Positions 1 to 7,351 of a stretch of 9,850 bases of DNA are shown one piece after another; position 1 is the stretch's first letter; each line of letters opens with the position of its first letter. The notes beneath the pieces were generated by a model. The model was not told the origin of the DNA and searched no databases. It worked only from the letters and a program-made list of their open reading frames with translations. A program made the translations under genes and the position numbers. The stretch comes from UBA11869 sp964544965 (lineage in GTDB: Bacteria > Pseudomonadota > Gammaproteobacteria > Eutrophobiales > Eutrophobiaceae): positions 1 to 9,850 of the forward strand of contig CAZJED010000046.1 of assembly GCA_964544965.1 (NCBI GenBank), read 5' to 3'.

Positions 1-822
1 ATTAAGATGCGCTGTTGCCAGTTCTGTACTTTGTCCGCCAGAAAGAAAAACGATACCAGCTAATTCAGGCGGCACATTTTTTAATAAACATTGAACAGTT
101 TTTTCAGCAACTTCCTGTACATTTGCCTGTGTTGGGCATTGTTTACCAGAAATCACCATATTTGTTTTTAGAATAGTATGCGCAATACTGACATCTTGAT
201 TTTTTAGAGTTGAAAATAATGCTGATAAAGTTTTTTCAGTGATGTCATAGCAAAGATCGATAGTATTATCTGCGTCCATTAATACTTCAGGCTCAACCAT
301 TGGCACAATACCAGCCTCTTGACATAGTCCTGCATATCTAGCCAAAGCATGAGCATTTGCATTAATGCATGCTGTTGTTGGAATATTCTTACCGATAGTT
401 ATTACAGCACGCCATTTCGCAAATTTTGCACCAAGATTTTTGTATTCCGCTAGTCTTTCACGTAGACCATCAAGACCCTCAGTAATTTTTTCATTTGAAT
501 GTAAAGCAAAATCTTTTGCTCCAGTATCAACCTTTATACCAGGCATAATCCCATCATTTGCTAATTTTTCAGCAAATGGTGTCCCATCAGATGTTGATTG
601 GCGTATTGTTTCGTCATAAAGAATCATCCCGCTTATGTATTTATTGCCATCAGGGTTTGTGATTAGTAGATCTCGGTAAGCTCTTCTATTTTCTTCAGTG
701 GATTCAACATTAATTGAATCAAATCTCTTTTTTATGGTAGGAGTACTTTCGTCAATAGCAAGTATCCCTTTTCCTTCAGCTACCATCATTTTTGCAGTTG
801 TTTCAAGTTCCGTTGTATTCAT
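1..822 (-). CDS. fba: Fructose-bisphosphate aldolase, class I (3' end beyond window)
   Basis: Catalyses the reversible cleavage of fructose 1,6-bisphosphate to dihydroxyacetone phosphate and glyceraldehyde 3-phosphate in the cytosol, using a lysine Schiff base rather than a metal. The 274 visible residues match the animal/plant-type class I family. GKGILAIDES is at about 17-26 with catalytic Asp24; GIKVD carries Lys97; FAKWR carries Lys136; VEPEVL is present; the Schiff-base lysine is Lys219 in ILKTNMV. The phosphate-binding GIVFLSGGQS lies near the cut edge. Family members run to about 340 residues, so roughly the last 65-75 are missing. The start ATG at 822 has GGAG about 8 bases upstream. 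It is the last visible gene of the tkt-gap-pgk-pyk-fba cluster, 34 bp after pyk. Identity is secure from the motifs. Many related bacteria carry the metal-dependent class II enzyme at this position instead (general knowledge, not seen here). Confidence 0.96.
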   Translation of the reverse strand, partial: MNTTELETTAKMMVAEGKGILAIDESTPTIKKRFDSINVESTEENRRAYRDLLITNPDGNKYISGMILYDETIRQSTSDGTPFAEKLANDGIMPGIKVDTGAKDFALHSNEKITEGLDGLRERLAEYKNLGAKFAKWRAVITIGKNIPTTACINANAHALARYAGLCQEAGIVPMVEPEVLMDADNTIDLCYDITEKTLSALFSTLKNQDVSIAHTILKTNMVISGKQCPTQANVQEVAEKTVQCLLKNVPPELAGIVFLSGGQSTELATAHLN

Positions 823-856
823 TTATCTCTCTCCACTAACTTTCTTTTCGATTACT

Positions 857-2299
857 TTAAAGCGTATGTTCTAGTGCCTGCCCAACTTGGATTATCTTCA
901 TGTTGTTGGTAGCACCTCTTTTACCACGAAGGTCGCCCTTGGTTATAATAACAAAATCATCCTCTTCGACTATATTTTGTTCTATCAACTGATCAATCAT
1001 CTGTTTATTTGCCTCCAACGGGTCGGTATGTGTGATATCAAATTTCATTGGGTAAACACCGCGATATAATGCTACTCGTCTGCGTGTTGCTGTATGTCTT
1101 GTGAAAGCAAAGATTGGGATACCTGAACTGATACGAGACATCCATAAACAGGTGCCGCCGGTTTCTGTTAATGAGCATATTGCTTTAGCACCAATATGAT
1201 TGGCGGAATACATGCTCGACATTGCAACAGCCTCTGAAATAGTTTCAAAACGTTGATTTATACGATGATCAGATTCACGAACACTGCGTTGTTTTTCAGC
1301 TTCTTCACAAATACGCGACATTGATTTTACAGCTTCATCTGGATGATACCCGATACTTGTTTCACCTGACAGCATAACGGCATCAGTCCCATCAATAACC
1401 GCATTTGCAACATCAAAAACTTCAGCGCGTGTCGGGATTTTATTTTCTATCATCGATTCCATCATCTGTGTTGCAGTAATTACTGCACGATCCATATCCC
1501 GGGCTTTTTTTATTAGGCTTTTTTGAATGGGAGGAAGCGCAGCATCACCAACTTCCACACCCAGATCTCCTCTTGCTATCATAATTGCATCAGAGGCTTT
1601 AATTATCTCATCAATATTATTAAGTGCATCAGCGCGTTCTATTTTTGCAATTATTTCCGCGTAACATTTGCAATCTTTCATCATTTTACGAGCTTTTTTT
1701 ACATCTTTTGCATCTCTTGGGAAAGAGATAGCAATATAATCTACTTCAATCTCAGCTGCATGTTTCATATCCTCTATATCTTTATTTGTAAGTGCATCTG
1801 CAGACAAACCACCACCTTGTAAATTAATACCCTTACTGTTTGTTAGCTCACCTCCAGTTATAACTTTACAATCAATAATATGTTTATCTACCGATAGAAC
1901 ATCTAAAACAATTCTTCCATCATCAATTAATAATCTATCATTTTCCTTTAAGTCAGCTGTTAATTGTTTATAACTAATACCAACTTGATCTTCATCCCCA
2001 TTATTACTTGATAATTCAGTGTTAATTTTAAAATTTTTTCCCTCAATTAATTTTATTTTTCCATTTTTAAAATTTTCAATTCTAATTTTTGGCCCTTGTA
2101 GATCAGCTATTACGGCAACGGCATGTTTATGCTCTAATGAAAGACGACGAATTTCTTTCATTCGTTTTTCATGATGAGCATGTGTTTGATGAGAATAATT
2201 AAGGCGAAATACATCAACACCGGCAGCTATAAGTTTTTCCAAAACACCCGGCCTATCAGTTGCCGGGCCAAGTGTGGCGATAATTTTTGTTCTTCTCAT
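857..2299 (-). CDS. pyk: Pyruvate kinase, PykA (type II) subfamily
   Basis: Transfers phosphate from phosphoenolpyruvate to ADP, giving pyruvate and ATP, the last step of glycolysis. The protein is 480 residues, normal for the family. The N-terminal barrel starts with RRTKIIATLGPA; R32, N34 and S36 sit in FRLNYSH; a B-domain covers about 71-165; GGGLSADALT follows, as in E. coli PykA. Catalytic Lys219 and metal ligand Glu221 lie in AKIERADAL, ARGDLGVE is at 242-249, TATQMMESM is near 275-283 and MLSGETSIG near 309-317. Residues after about 340 form the C-terminal regulatory domain. GPK (Lys71) stands where potassium-dependent enzymes have GPE; in the literature this lysine goes with potassium-independent activity. 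Usual FSHG is YSHQ here. The gene begins 10 bp after pgk and no Shine-Dalgarno sequence is visible before ATG 2299, so translation may be coupled to pgk. Effector specificity (AMP or sugar phosphate for PykA) is not readable. Confidence 0.97.
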   Translation of the reverse strand: MRRTKIIATLGPATDRPGVLEKLIAAGVDVFRLNYSHQTHAHHEKRMKEIRRLSLEHKHAVAVIADLQGPKIRIENFKNGKIKLIEGKNFKINTELSSNNGDEDQVGISYKQLTADLKENDRLLIDDGRIVLDVLSVDKHIIDCKVITGGELTNSKGINLQGGGLSADALTNKDIEDMKHAAEIEVDYIAISFPRDAKDVKKARKMMKDCKCYAEIIAKIERADALNNIDEIIKASDAIMIARGDLGVEVGDAALPPIQKSLIKKARDMDRAVITATQMMESMIENKIPTRAEVFDVANAVIDGTDAVMLSGETSIGYHPDEAVKSMSRICEEAEKQRSVRESDHRINQRFETISEAVAMSSMYSANHIGAKAICSLTETGGTCLWMSRISSGIPIFAFTRHTATRRRVALYRGVYPMKFDITHTDPLEANKQMIDQLIEQNIVEEDDFVIITKGDLRGKRGATNNMKIIQVGQALEHTL

Positions 2300-2309
2300 T
2301 TAATTGTAT

Positions 2310-3521
2310 TTATAATTCTCTGGCCTTTTCCATAGCAACCCATGCGCGAGCTGCTTCTTCAAGGATCTCAATAGCAGGAAGTTTTTTCCCTTCAAGAAAT
2401 TCAAGAAAAGCCCCACCGCCAGTTGAAATATAAGAAATATCTTTTTTAACATTAAATTTAGTGATAGCAGCGATAGTATCTCCACCACCAGCAATTGAGT
2501 AAGCATCACTTTTTATAATTTCCTGAGCTAAAGCTTTCGTTCCATTACTAAATTTTTCAAATTCAAAAACACCCAAAGGACCATTCCAGACAATAGTTTT
2601 AGCTTCTTTAATAATTGCGTTTAATTTTTTTATTGTTTTAGGGCCGACGTCCATGATGATATCATTTTTATCTATATCGCTAATTGATCTTATTTCAGCT
2701 GTAGCATTTTCTTCAAATTTATTTCCAGTTAATACATCATCAGGCAGAAGAATATTACAATTATTTTTTTTAGCTTGTTCGATTAATTCCTTTGAAGTTT
2801 TTACTAAGTCTTTTTCATATAGTGATTTTCCAATTTCATAGCCAGCAGCATTCAAAAAAGTATTAACTATCCCACCACCAAGAATAAGTGTGTCAATTTT
2901 CTCAAGAAGTTTTTTAATAATAGTTAATTTTGTGGAAACTTTTGCGCCTCCTATAATTGCAACAATCGGTTTTGCTGGTTTTCTCAGTGCTTTAGTTAGT
3001 GCTTTCAATTCATTGATAAGTAAAGGTCCTGCAGCTGAGATAGCAGCATATTTGGCAATACCATGTGTTGATGCTTGTGCTCGATGTGCAGTTGCAAATG
3101 CATCATTAACATAGACTTGACAAAGCTGCGCCATTTTTCGTGATAATTCCTCATCGTTATCTATTTCCCCTTTTTCAAAGCGTACGTTTTCACAAAGCAC
3201 AACCTGATAGTTAGACATTTCTATTCCATCTATCCAGTTTTTTATAAGGGGTACTTCAAACCCTAATTGACTGCTTAATAATTTTGCAACCGGTGCAAGA
3301 GAAAACATCTCATCATATTTTCCTTCTTCAGGACGCCCTAAATGAGAGACCAGAATTATTTTTGCCCCCGCATTAATAACATGTTTTAGGGTAGGTAATG
3401 TTGCTGTGATTCGCGTATTGTCTGTAATCTCAAAATTTTTCATGGGGACGTTATAGTCCTCTCGAATAAGCACTGTCTTATCCGACAAATCTAGATCAGC
3501 TATTTTTACCAGTATTGACAT
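2310..3521 (-). CDS. pgk: Phosphoglycerate kinase
   Basis: Reversibly transfers phosphate between 1,3-bisphosphoglycerate and ADP, producing 3-phosphoglycerate and ATP; in a Calvin cycle it runs the other way. At 403 residues it is slightly longer than E. coli Pgk (about 387). Substrate-binding motifs in the N-domain are IREDYNVP (R20, D22, N24), SHLGRP (59-64), ENVRF (111-115) and AHR (R147). The nucleotide-binding C-domain carries GGAKVSTK (191-198), LGGGIVNTF, VWNGPLGVFE (311-320), GGGDT (345-349) and STGGGAF. All expected active-site segments are intact. It follows gap by 12 bp. The stretch before the ATG is CTTTTTTT with no Shine-Dalgarno match, unlike tkt, gap and fba, so initiation probably depends on coupling to gap or on an A/U-rich ribosome contact (inference). 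The start is supported by alignment of MSILVKIADLDL with the usual Pgk N-terminus. Confidence 0.98.
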   Translation of the reverse strand: MSILVKIADLDLSDKTVLIREDYNVPMKNFEITDNTRITATLPTLKHVINAGAKIILVSHLGRPEEGKYDEMFSLAPVAKLLSSQLGFEVPLIKNWIDGIEMSNYQVVLCENVRFEKGEIDNDEELSRKMAQLCQVYVNDAFATAHRAQASTHGIAKYAAISAAGPLLINELKALTKALRKPAKPIVAIIGGAKVSTKLTIIKKLLEKIDTLILGGGIVNTFLNAAGYEIGKSLYEKDLVKTSKELIEQAKKNNCNILLPDDVLTGNKFEENATAEIRSISDIDKNDIIMDVGPKTIKKLNAIIKEAKTIVWNGPLGVFEFEKFSNGTKALAQEIIKSDAYSIAGGGDTIAAITKFNVKKDISYISTGGGAFLEFLEGKKLPAIEILEEAARAWVAMEKAREL

Positions 3522-3533
3522 AAAAAAAGACTT

Positions 3534-4547
3534 TTACTTAGCATTTATTAAGGCGATGGTTGTATCAAGCATACGGTTAGAAAATCCCCATTCGTTATCA
3601 TACCAAGCAACAACTTTTATAAGATTTCCATTTATGACTTTTGATAATTCAGCATCATATATAGATGATGCTGAATTATGATTAAAATCAACTGAAACCA
3701 AAGGGGCATCGTTATATTCTAATACGCCTTTAAGCTCTCCTGCTGATGCTTGTTGCATAAGAGAATTAATTTCTTTAACTGTCGTTTCTCTTGCTGCTGA
3801 AAAGCTTAAGTCAACCATTGAAACATTAATTGTTGGAACTCTTACTGCATAACCATCAAGCAAACCATTTAATTCAGGTAGTACTAAGCCAACAGCCGCA
3901 GCTGCACCCGTTTTAGTTGGTATCATTGACATTGTTGCTGAACGAGCACGCCTTAAGTCTGTATGGTAAACATCAGTTAATACTTGATCATTTGTATAAG
4001 CATGTATGGTTGTCATAACACCAGAGAGGACACCAATATTTTCATGCAAAACTTTTACGACAGGCGCTAGACAGTTTGTTGTGCAAGATGCATTTGAAAT
4101 AACAGTGTGAGTTGAACGAAGAACTTCATCATTGACACCGTAAACAACAGTCGCATCAACATCACTTCCCCCCGGGGCTGATATAATTACTTTTTTTGCG
4201 CCACTATTAATATGTGCTTGTGCTTTAGCTTTACTAGTAAAAAAACCAGTTGATTCAATAACAACATCGACACCTAATTCTCCCCACGGTAACTTTGAAG
4301 GATCACGTTCAGATAAAACACGAACTTTGTCACCATTAATAATCATGCTGTCATTTTCTATAGTAATTGTTCCAGGAAATTTTCCATGTGCAGTATCATA
4401 TTGTGTAAGGTGGGCGTTTGTACTTGTATCCCCAAGATCATTTATAGCAACAATCTGAATTTCATTAGTACGTTTTGATTCATAAAGAGCACGTAATATA
4501 TTTCGTCCAATGCGCCCATAACCATTTATACCTACTTTAATTACCAT
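3534..4547 (-). CDS. gap: Glyceraldehyde-3-phosphate dehydrogenase
   Basis: Oxidises and phosphorylates glyceraldehyde 3-phosphate to 1,3-bisphosphoglycerate with NAD(P). I place the start at ATG 4547 (337 residues): the protein then begins MVIKVGINGYGRIG, the family N-terminus, and GGAG (4556-4559) lies 8 bases upstream. The longer GTG start at 4556 would have its ribosome site overlapping the codon. Numbering from ATG 4547, the Rossmann motif is GINGYGRIG, Asp37 in INDLGD is the usual NAD-selecting acid, catalytic Cys155 is in SNASCTTNC and His182 in TIHAYTNDQ. DLRRARSA, IPTKTGAA and WYDNEWG follow. V193-Y194 replaces the Leu-Pro pair that supports strict NAD use in some GAPDHs, so cofactor preference is open. 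Overall it resembles proteobacterial CbbG-type enzymes. It starts 15 bp after the tkt stop. Near its 3' end it contains a perfect 15-bp inverted repeat (3644-3679) listed separately. Confidence 0.97.
   Translation of the reverse strand: MVIKVGINGYGRIGRNILRALYESKRTNEIQIVAINDLGDTSTNAHLTQYDTAHGKFPGTITIENDSMIINGDKVRVLSERDPSKLPWGELGVDVVIESTGFFTSKAKAQAHINSGAKKVIISAPGGSDVDATVVYGVNDEVLRSTHTVISNASCTTNCLAPVVKVLHENIGVLSGVMTTIHAYTNDQVLTDVYHTDLRRARSATMSMIPTKTGAAAAVGLVLPELNGLLDGYAVRVPTINVSMVDLSFSAARETTVKEINSLMQQASAGELKGVLEYNDAPLVSVDFNHNSASSIYDAELSKVINGNLIKVVAWYDNEWGFSNRMLDTTIALINAK
3644..3679 (-). repeat. Perfect 15-bp inverted repeat inside gap
   Basis: The left arm ATAATTCAGCATCAT (3644-3658) is perfectly complementary to 3665-3679, with a 6-base gap of ATATAG. 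In gap mRNA it would fold into a 15-bp hairpin with loop CUAUAU, about 110 bases before the gap stop codon. It lies within codons for the segment NSASSIYDAELS, which aligns normally with other GAPDHs, so it is not an inserted element. There is no trailing U-run, so it is not a standard terminator. A function in mRNA processing or translational pausing is inference only. Confidence 0.8.
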
Positions 4548-4555
4548 TCCTTTCA

Positions 4556-4559
4556 CTCC
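4556..4559 (-). promoter_or_regulatory. Shine-Dalgarno site deciding the gap start
   Basis: GGAG on the minus strand, 8 bases before ATG 4547. The alternative in-frame GTG (4556-4554) overlaps this site, so the ATG is the likely start of gap. Confidence 0.7.
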
Positions 4560-4562
4560 ATT

Positions 4563-6578
4563 TTAAAATTTATTTTTTGGTTTTGATAAATAATCGCTAA
4601 CTTCTTTCTTTAGATTTTTCTCTGTTAATCCAAAATACTCAAATACGTTTTTTGCTGGAGCAGACTCACCAAAGCTATCTACACCCAAAGCAATACCATC
4701 TAATCCGACGTACTTTCTCCAGTAATCGGTTACACCCGCCTCTATTGCTATTCGACTACGACAAGAAGAAGGTAAAACAGTTTCTTTATATTTCTCATCT
4801 TGTTTATCAAAAAAATCAGCACTTGGCATAGAGACGACACGAATTTTTTTACATTGTGTATTTAACTCCTTTGCCACGTTCATTGCCATTCCGACTTCCG
4901 AACCAGTTGCTATGATTATGAGCTCCGGGTCTTTAGCATCTCCATATAGTGTATATCCCCCACGTTTTATATTGTTTAGTTGAGATTCTTCTCTATTTAA
5001 ATGGGCTAAATTTTGTCTAGAAAATAATAAACTTGTTGGACCGTCTAGGCGTTCAATCGCAGCCTGCCATGCAATTGCTGATTCTACGGCATCACAAGGC
5101 CGCCATAATGACATGTTAGGCATTAAACGTAGTGTTGATGCTTGTTCTACCGCTTGATGAGTGGGGCCATCTTCACCAAGCCCTATTGAGTCATGCGTGA
5201 ACACAAATATATTTTGTATTTTCATCAAAGCGGCCATGCGTAGAGCATTTCTAGCATATTCAGAAAACATTAAAAAAGTCCCAGAATATGGAATAAATCC
5301 TTTGTGTAAAGCAATTCCATTGTTAATGGCAGCCATTGCGAACTCACGAACACCATATGAAATATAATTCCCATTTTTGTTTTTATTGCTGATGATGACT
5401 GAGCCTGACCAGTTTGTTAAATTCGACCCAGTCAGATCTGCTGAACCACCAATCATTTCCGGCAAATTTTTTGCATATGCTTCAATTGTATTTTGCGACG
5501 CTTTTCGTGATGCTATTGATTCAGATTTTTTAACAGTCGAATTTATGTGTTCTTGAACAATATCACCCCAGTTATCAGGTAATTGCCCTTTTATTCTTCG
5601 TTTATATTCGGCGGCAAGTTCAGGGTATTTCTTTTCATAGCAGTTAAGTTTCTTTTGCCATTCATTTTCCAATTCCTTCCCCCGGGATTTTGCATCCCAA
5701 GCAGAATAATATTCATCTGGGATATTAAAAGGCTCATATTGCCAACCAATTTTTTTTCGAGTGAGTTCAATTTCTTCGTCACCAAGAGGTGCGCCGTGGC
5801 TTGATTCTTTTCCTGCTTTGTTTGGCGACCCCCAACCTATAACCGTATTACAACAAATAATACTAGGCTGACTTAAATTTTGAATGGCATTTTCTATAGC
5901 TAGTTTTATTTCTTCAGGATTATGTCCATCAACGCTACGGATAACATGCCAGCCATAAGATTCGAAACGATCAGGAATATTCTCAGTAAACCAACCTGAC
6001 ACATCCCCATCGATGGAGATTTGGTTGCTATCGTATAATGTGATCAATTTTCCCAAACCGAGTGTCCCCGCTAAAGAACATGCCTCATGGGAAACTCCTT
6101 CCATTAGACAACCATCACCTACAGTGACGTAGGTAAGATGATTTACAATATCGAATTCTTCTTTGTTAAATTTAGCAGCTAAAACAGATTCTGCCAGAGC
6201 CATACCAACAGCGTTAGCAAGTCCCTGGCCAAGTGGCCCGGTTGTGGTTTCTACACCAGGGGCATATCCGTATTCAGGGTGGCCAGGTGTTTTTGAATGT
6301 AACTGTCTAAAATTTTTAATTTCTTCAATACCTAATTCATAGCCAGTAAGATGCAATAATGCGTAAATAAGCATTGAGCCATGGCCATTTGACATTACGA
6401 ACCGATCACGATTATCCCAGTTTGGGTTATTTGGGTTGTGTTTTAAAAAGTCGTTCCAAAGAACCTCTGCTATGTCTGCCATTCCCATAGGCGCGCCAGG
6501 GTGTCCTGAATTCGCACGTTGGACGGCATCCATACTTAACGCACGAATTGCATTTGCTAGTTCATGCCTTGAAAGCAT
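4563..6578 (-). CDS. tkt: Transketolase
   Basis: Thiamine-diphosphate enzyme that moves two-carbon units between ketose and aldose phosphates in the pentose phosphate pathway or Calvin cycle. The full 671 residues match the family length (E. coli about 663). The cofactor domain has His26 in SGHPGAP, His66 in GHGSM, His100 in TPGHPE, TTTGPLGQG (111-119) and the diphosphate-binding motif GDG (154-156) through Asn185. His261 is in SSHGAP and Arg358 in ASRK. The second domain has Glu412 in REF, which activates the thiazolium cofactor, SGTFLMFSEYAR (432-443), and HDSIGLGEDGPTHQ with His474. The C-terminal domain includes ATGSEV. Start ATG 6578 has GGGGAG 7 bases upstream. It is the first gene of the compact cluster running into gap, so the operon promoter is expected in 6579-6796, though I cannot place it. 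Confidence 0.98.
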   Translation of the reverse strand: MLSRHELANAIRALSMDAVQRANSGHPGAPMGMADIAEVLWNDFLKHNPNNPNWDNRDRFVMSNGHGSMLIYALLHLTGYELGIEEIKNFRQLHSKTPGHPEYGYAPGVETTTGPLGQGLANAVGMALAESVLAAKFNKEEFDIVNHLTYVTVGDGCLMEGVSHEACSLAGTLGLGKLITLYDSNQISIDGDVSGWFTENIPDRFESYGWHVIRSVDGHNPEEIKLAIENAIQNLSQPSIICCNTVIGWGSPNKAGKESSHGAPLGDEEIELTRKKIGWQYEPFNIPDEYYSAWDAKSRGKELENEWQKKLNCYEKKYPELAAEYKRRIKGQLPDNWGDIVQEHINSTVKKSESIASRKASQNTIEAYAKNLPEMIGGSADLTGSNLTNWSGSVIISNKNKNGNYISYGVREFAMAAINNGIALHKGFIPYSGTFLMFSEYARNALRMAALMKIQNIFVFTHDSIGLGEDGPTHQAVEQASTLRLMPNMSLWRPCDAVESAIAWQAAIERLDGPTSLLFSRQNLAHLNREESQLNNIKRGGYTLYGDAKDPELIIIATGSEVGMAMNVAKELNTQCKKIRVVSMPSADFFDKQDEKYKETVLPSSCRSRIAIEAGVTDYWRKYVGLDGIALGVDSFGESAPAKNVFEYFGLTEKNLKKEVSDYLSKPKNKF

Positions 6579-6796
6579 AATTTATCTCCCCATACAGACC
6601 ATAAAGCCTACAAAATTGATAGTTAATCAGTGCCGTATAAAGTCTGGTGAAATTACCTCTACCTATATAGAGGCAGTGATCTTATATTTATTAGTACAAA
6701 AATCTTATAAAACTTGATGGTGCAGACAGACCATTTACCTAAATTTAATCCGATATTGTCGCTTACCTATAGGATTGCGGCAAGTTTACCGTGAGA
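6579..6796. other. Spacer between the peroxiredoxin-like gene and tkt
   Basis: This 218-bp AT-rich stretch has no credible gene. It must hold the tkt leader and probably the operon promoter on the minus strand. I see TATA-rich boxes (for example around 6665-6690) but no -35/-10 pair I trust. It contains an inverted repeat at 6656-6673, a 9-bp direct repeat ACAGACCAT at 6594-6602 and 6726-6734, and the palindrome CCTATAGG at 6766-6773. No clear terminator with a U-run follows the upstream gene, so read-through into tkt is possible. Confidence 0.6.
6656..6673. repeat. Small inverted repeat upstream of tkt
   Basis: CCTCTA (6656-6661) and TAGAGG (6668-6673) are perfect inverted arms around CCTATA. 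It lies about 80-95 bases before the tkt start, has no U-tail on either strand, and could be an operator half-site pair or a weak hairpin. Short enough to be chance. Confidence 0.35.
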
Positions 6797-7351
6797 TTAT
6801 ATCTTCCATTTGATTGAGCAACCTATGCTCGGGTTTTGCTCTTTAGGACCTTTTGATGTTTTTGCAACTTGTAACATAGCCTCTAGCAAATCATGCTCCG
6901 TACTTTTTTTCTTAGGCTGCATACCACTTGAATCAAAACGGCCTCTATATTGTAATTTAAGAGATTTGTTATAACCAAAAAAATCCGGTGTACATACAGC
7001 ATTATAGGCTTTTGCAATTTTTTGTGTTTCATCGAAAAGATATGGAAAAGGAAAATCGTATTTATCCGATATTTTTTTCATGTTTTCAAAAGAATCTTCC
7101 GGGTAGTCCTGCGGGTCATTTGACATGATGGCGACACTTTTAATGCCGGCTTCCATTAGTTTGAGAGCATCTTTTACTAACTCGGCTTGAATTGCTTTGA
7201 CATAAGGGCAATGATTACAAATAAACATCACTAAAGTTCCATTATCTCCTACACAATCAGCTAATGACCAGATTTTTTGATCTGTTCCCGGAAGCTTAAA
7301 ATCAATTGCTTCTTCATCAAAGCTGCAGATAGGAGTTTCCGTTAGAACCAT
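6797..7351 (-). CDS. Peroxiredoxin-like / thioredoxin-fold protein (PRX_like1 type)
   Basis: A 184-residue soluble protein of the AhpC/TSA-thioredoxin superfamily; no signal peptide or membrane segment is seen. After an N-terminal DFKLPGTDQKIWSL segment typical of the fold comes FICNHCPYVKAI, with Cys45-x-x-Cys48 where peroxiredoxins and thioredoxins carry their reactive cysteine. Then come IMSNDPQDYPEDS, the CTPDFFGY strand with a cis-Pro-like TPD, YRGRFD, and the conserved ending PSIGCSIKWK. This pattern is the widespread but poorly characterised PRX_like1 group, so a thiol redox role is inference; substrate and partner are unknown. I use ATG 7351, whose protein start fits the family; an in-frame TTG at 7369 would add six residues. 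Neither has a good Shine-Dalgarno sequence. The gene is divergent from metK and points toward tkt. It may be transcribed with tkt, but the 218-bp gap argues for separate control. Confidence 0.85.
   Translation of the reverse strand: MVLTETPICSFDEEAIDFKLPGTDQKIWSLADCVGDNGTLVMFICNHCPYVKAIQAELVKDALKLMEAGIKSVAIMSNDPQDYPEDSFENMKKISDKYDFPFPYLFDETQKIAKAYNAVCTPDFFGYNKSLKLQYRGRFDSSGMQPKKKSTEHDLLEAMLQVAKTSKGPKEQNPSIGCSIKWKI

Noticed and set aside
365..619. Plus-strand open frames opposite fba and pyk (also 887-1069 and 1523-1822)
   Set aside because: They lie antisense to genes with full family motifs, resemble no known protein and have no independent ribosome site I can see.
2300..2509. Minus-strand 69-residue open frame overlapping the 3' end of pgk
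   Set aside because: Alternate frame of pgk; the pgk frame carries GGGDT and STGGGAF, while this one has no recognisable motif.
4548..4556. GTG 4556 as the gap start
   Set aside because: Its ribosome site would overlap the codon; ATG 4547 has GGAG at 8 bases and gives the standard family N-terminus.
6436..6717. Plus-strand open frame running from the tkt 5' end into the spacer
   Set aside because: Mostly antisense to conserved tkt codons, and the tail in the spacer shows no protein-like features.
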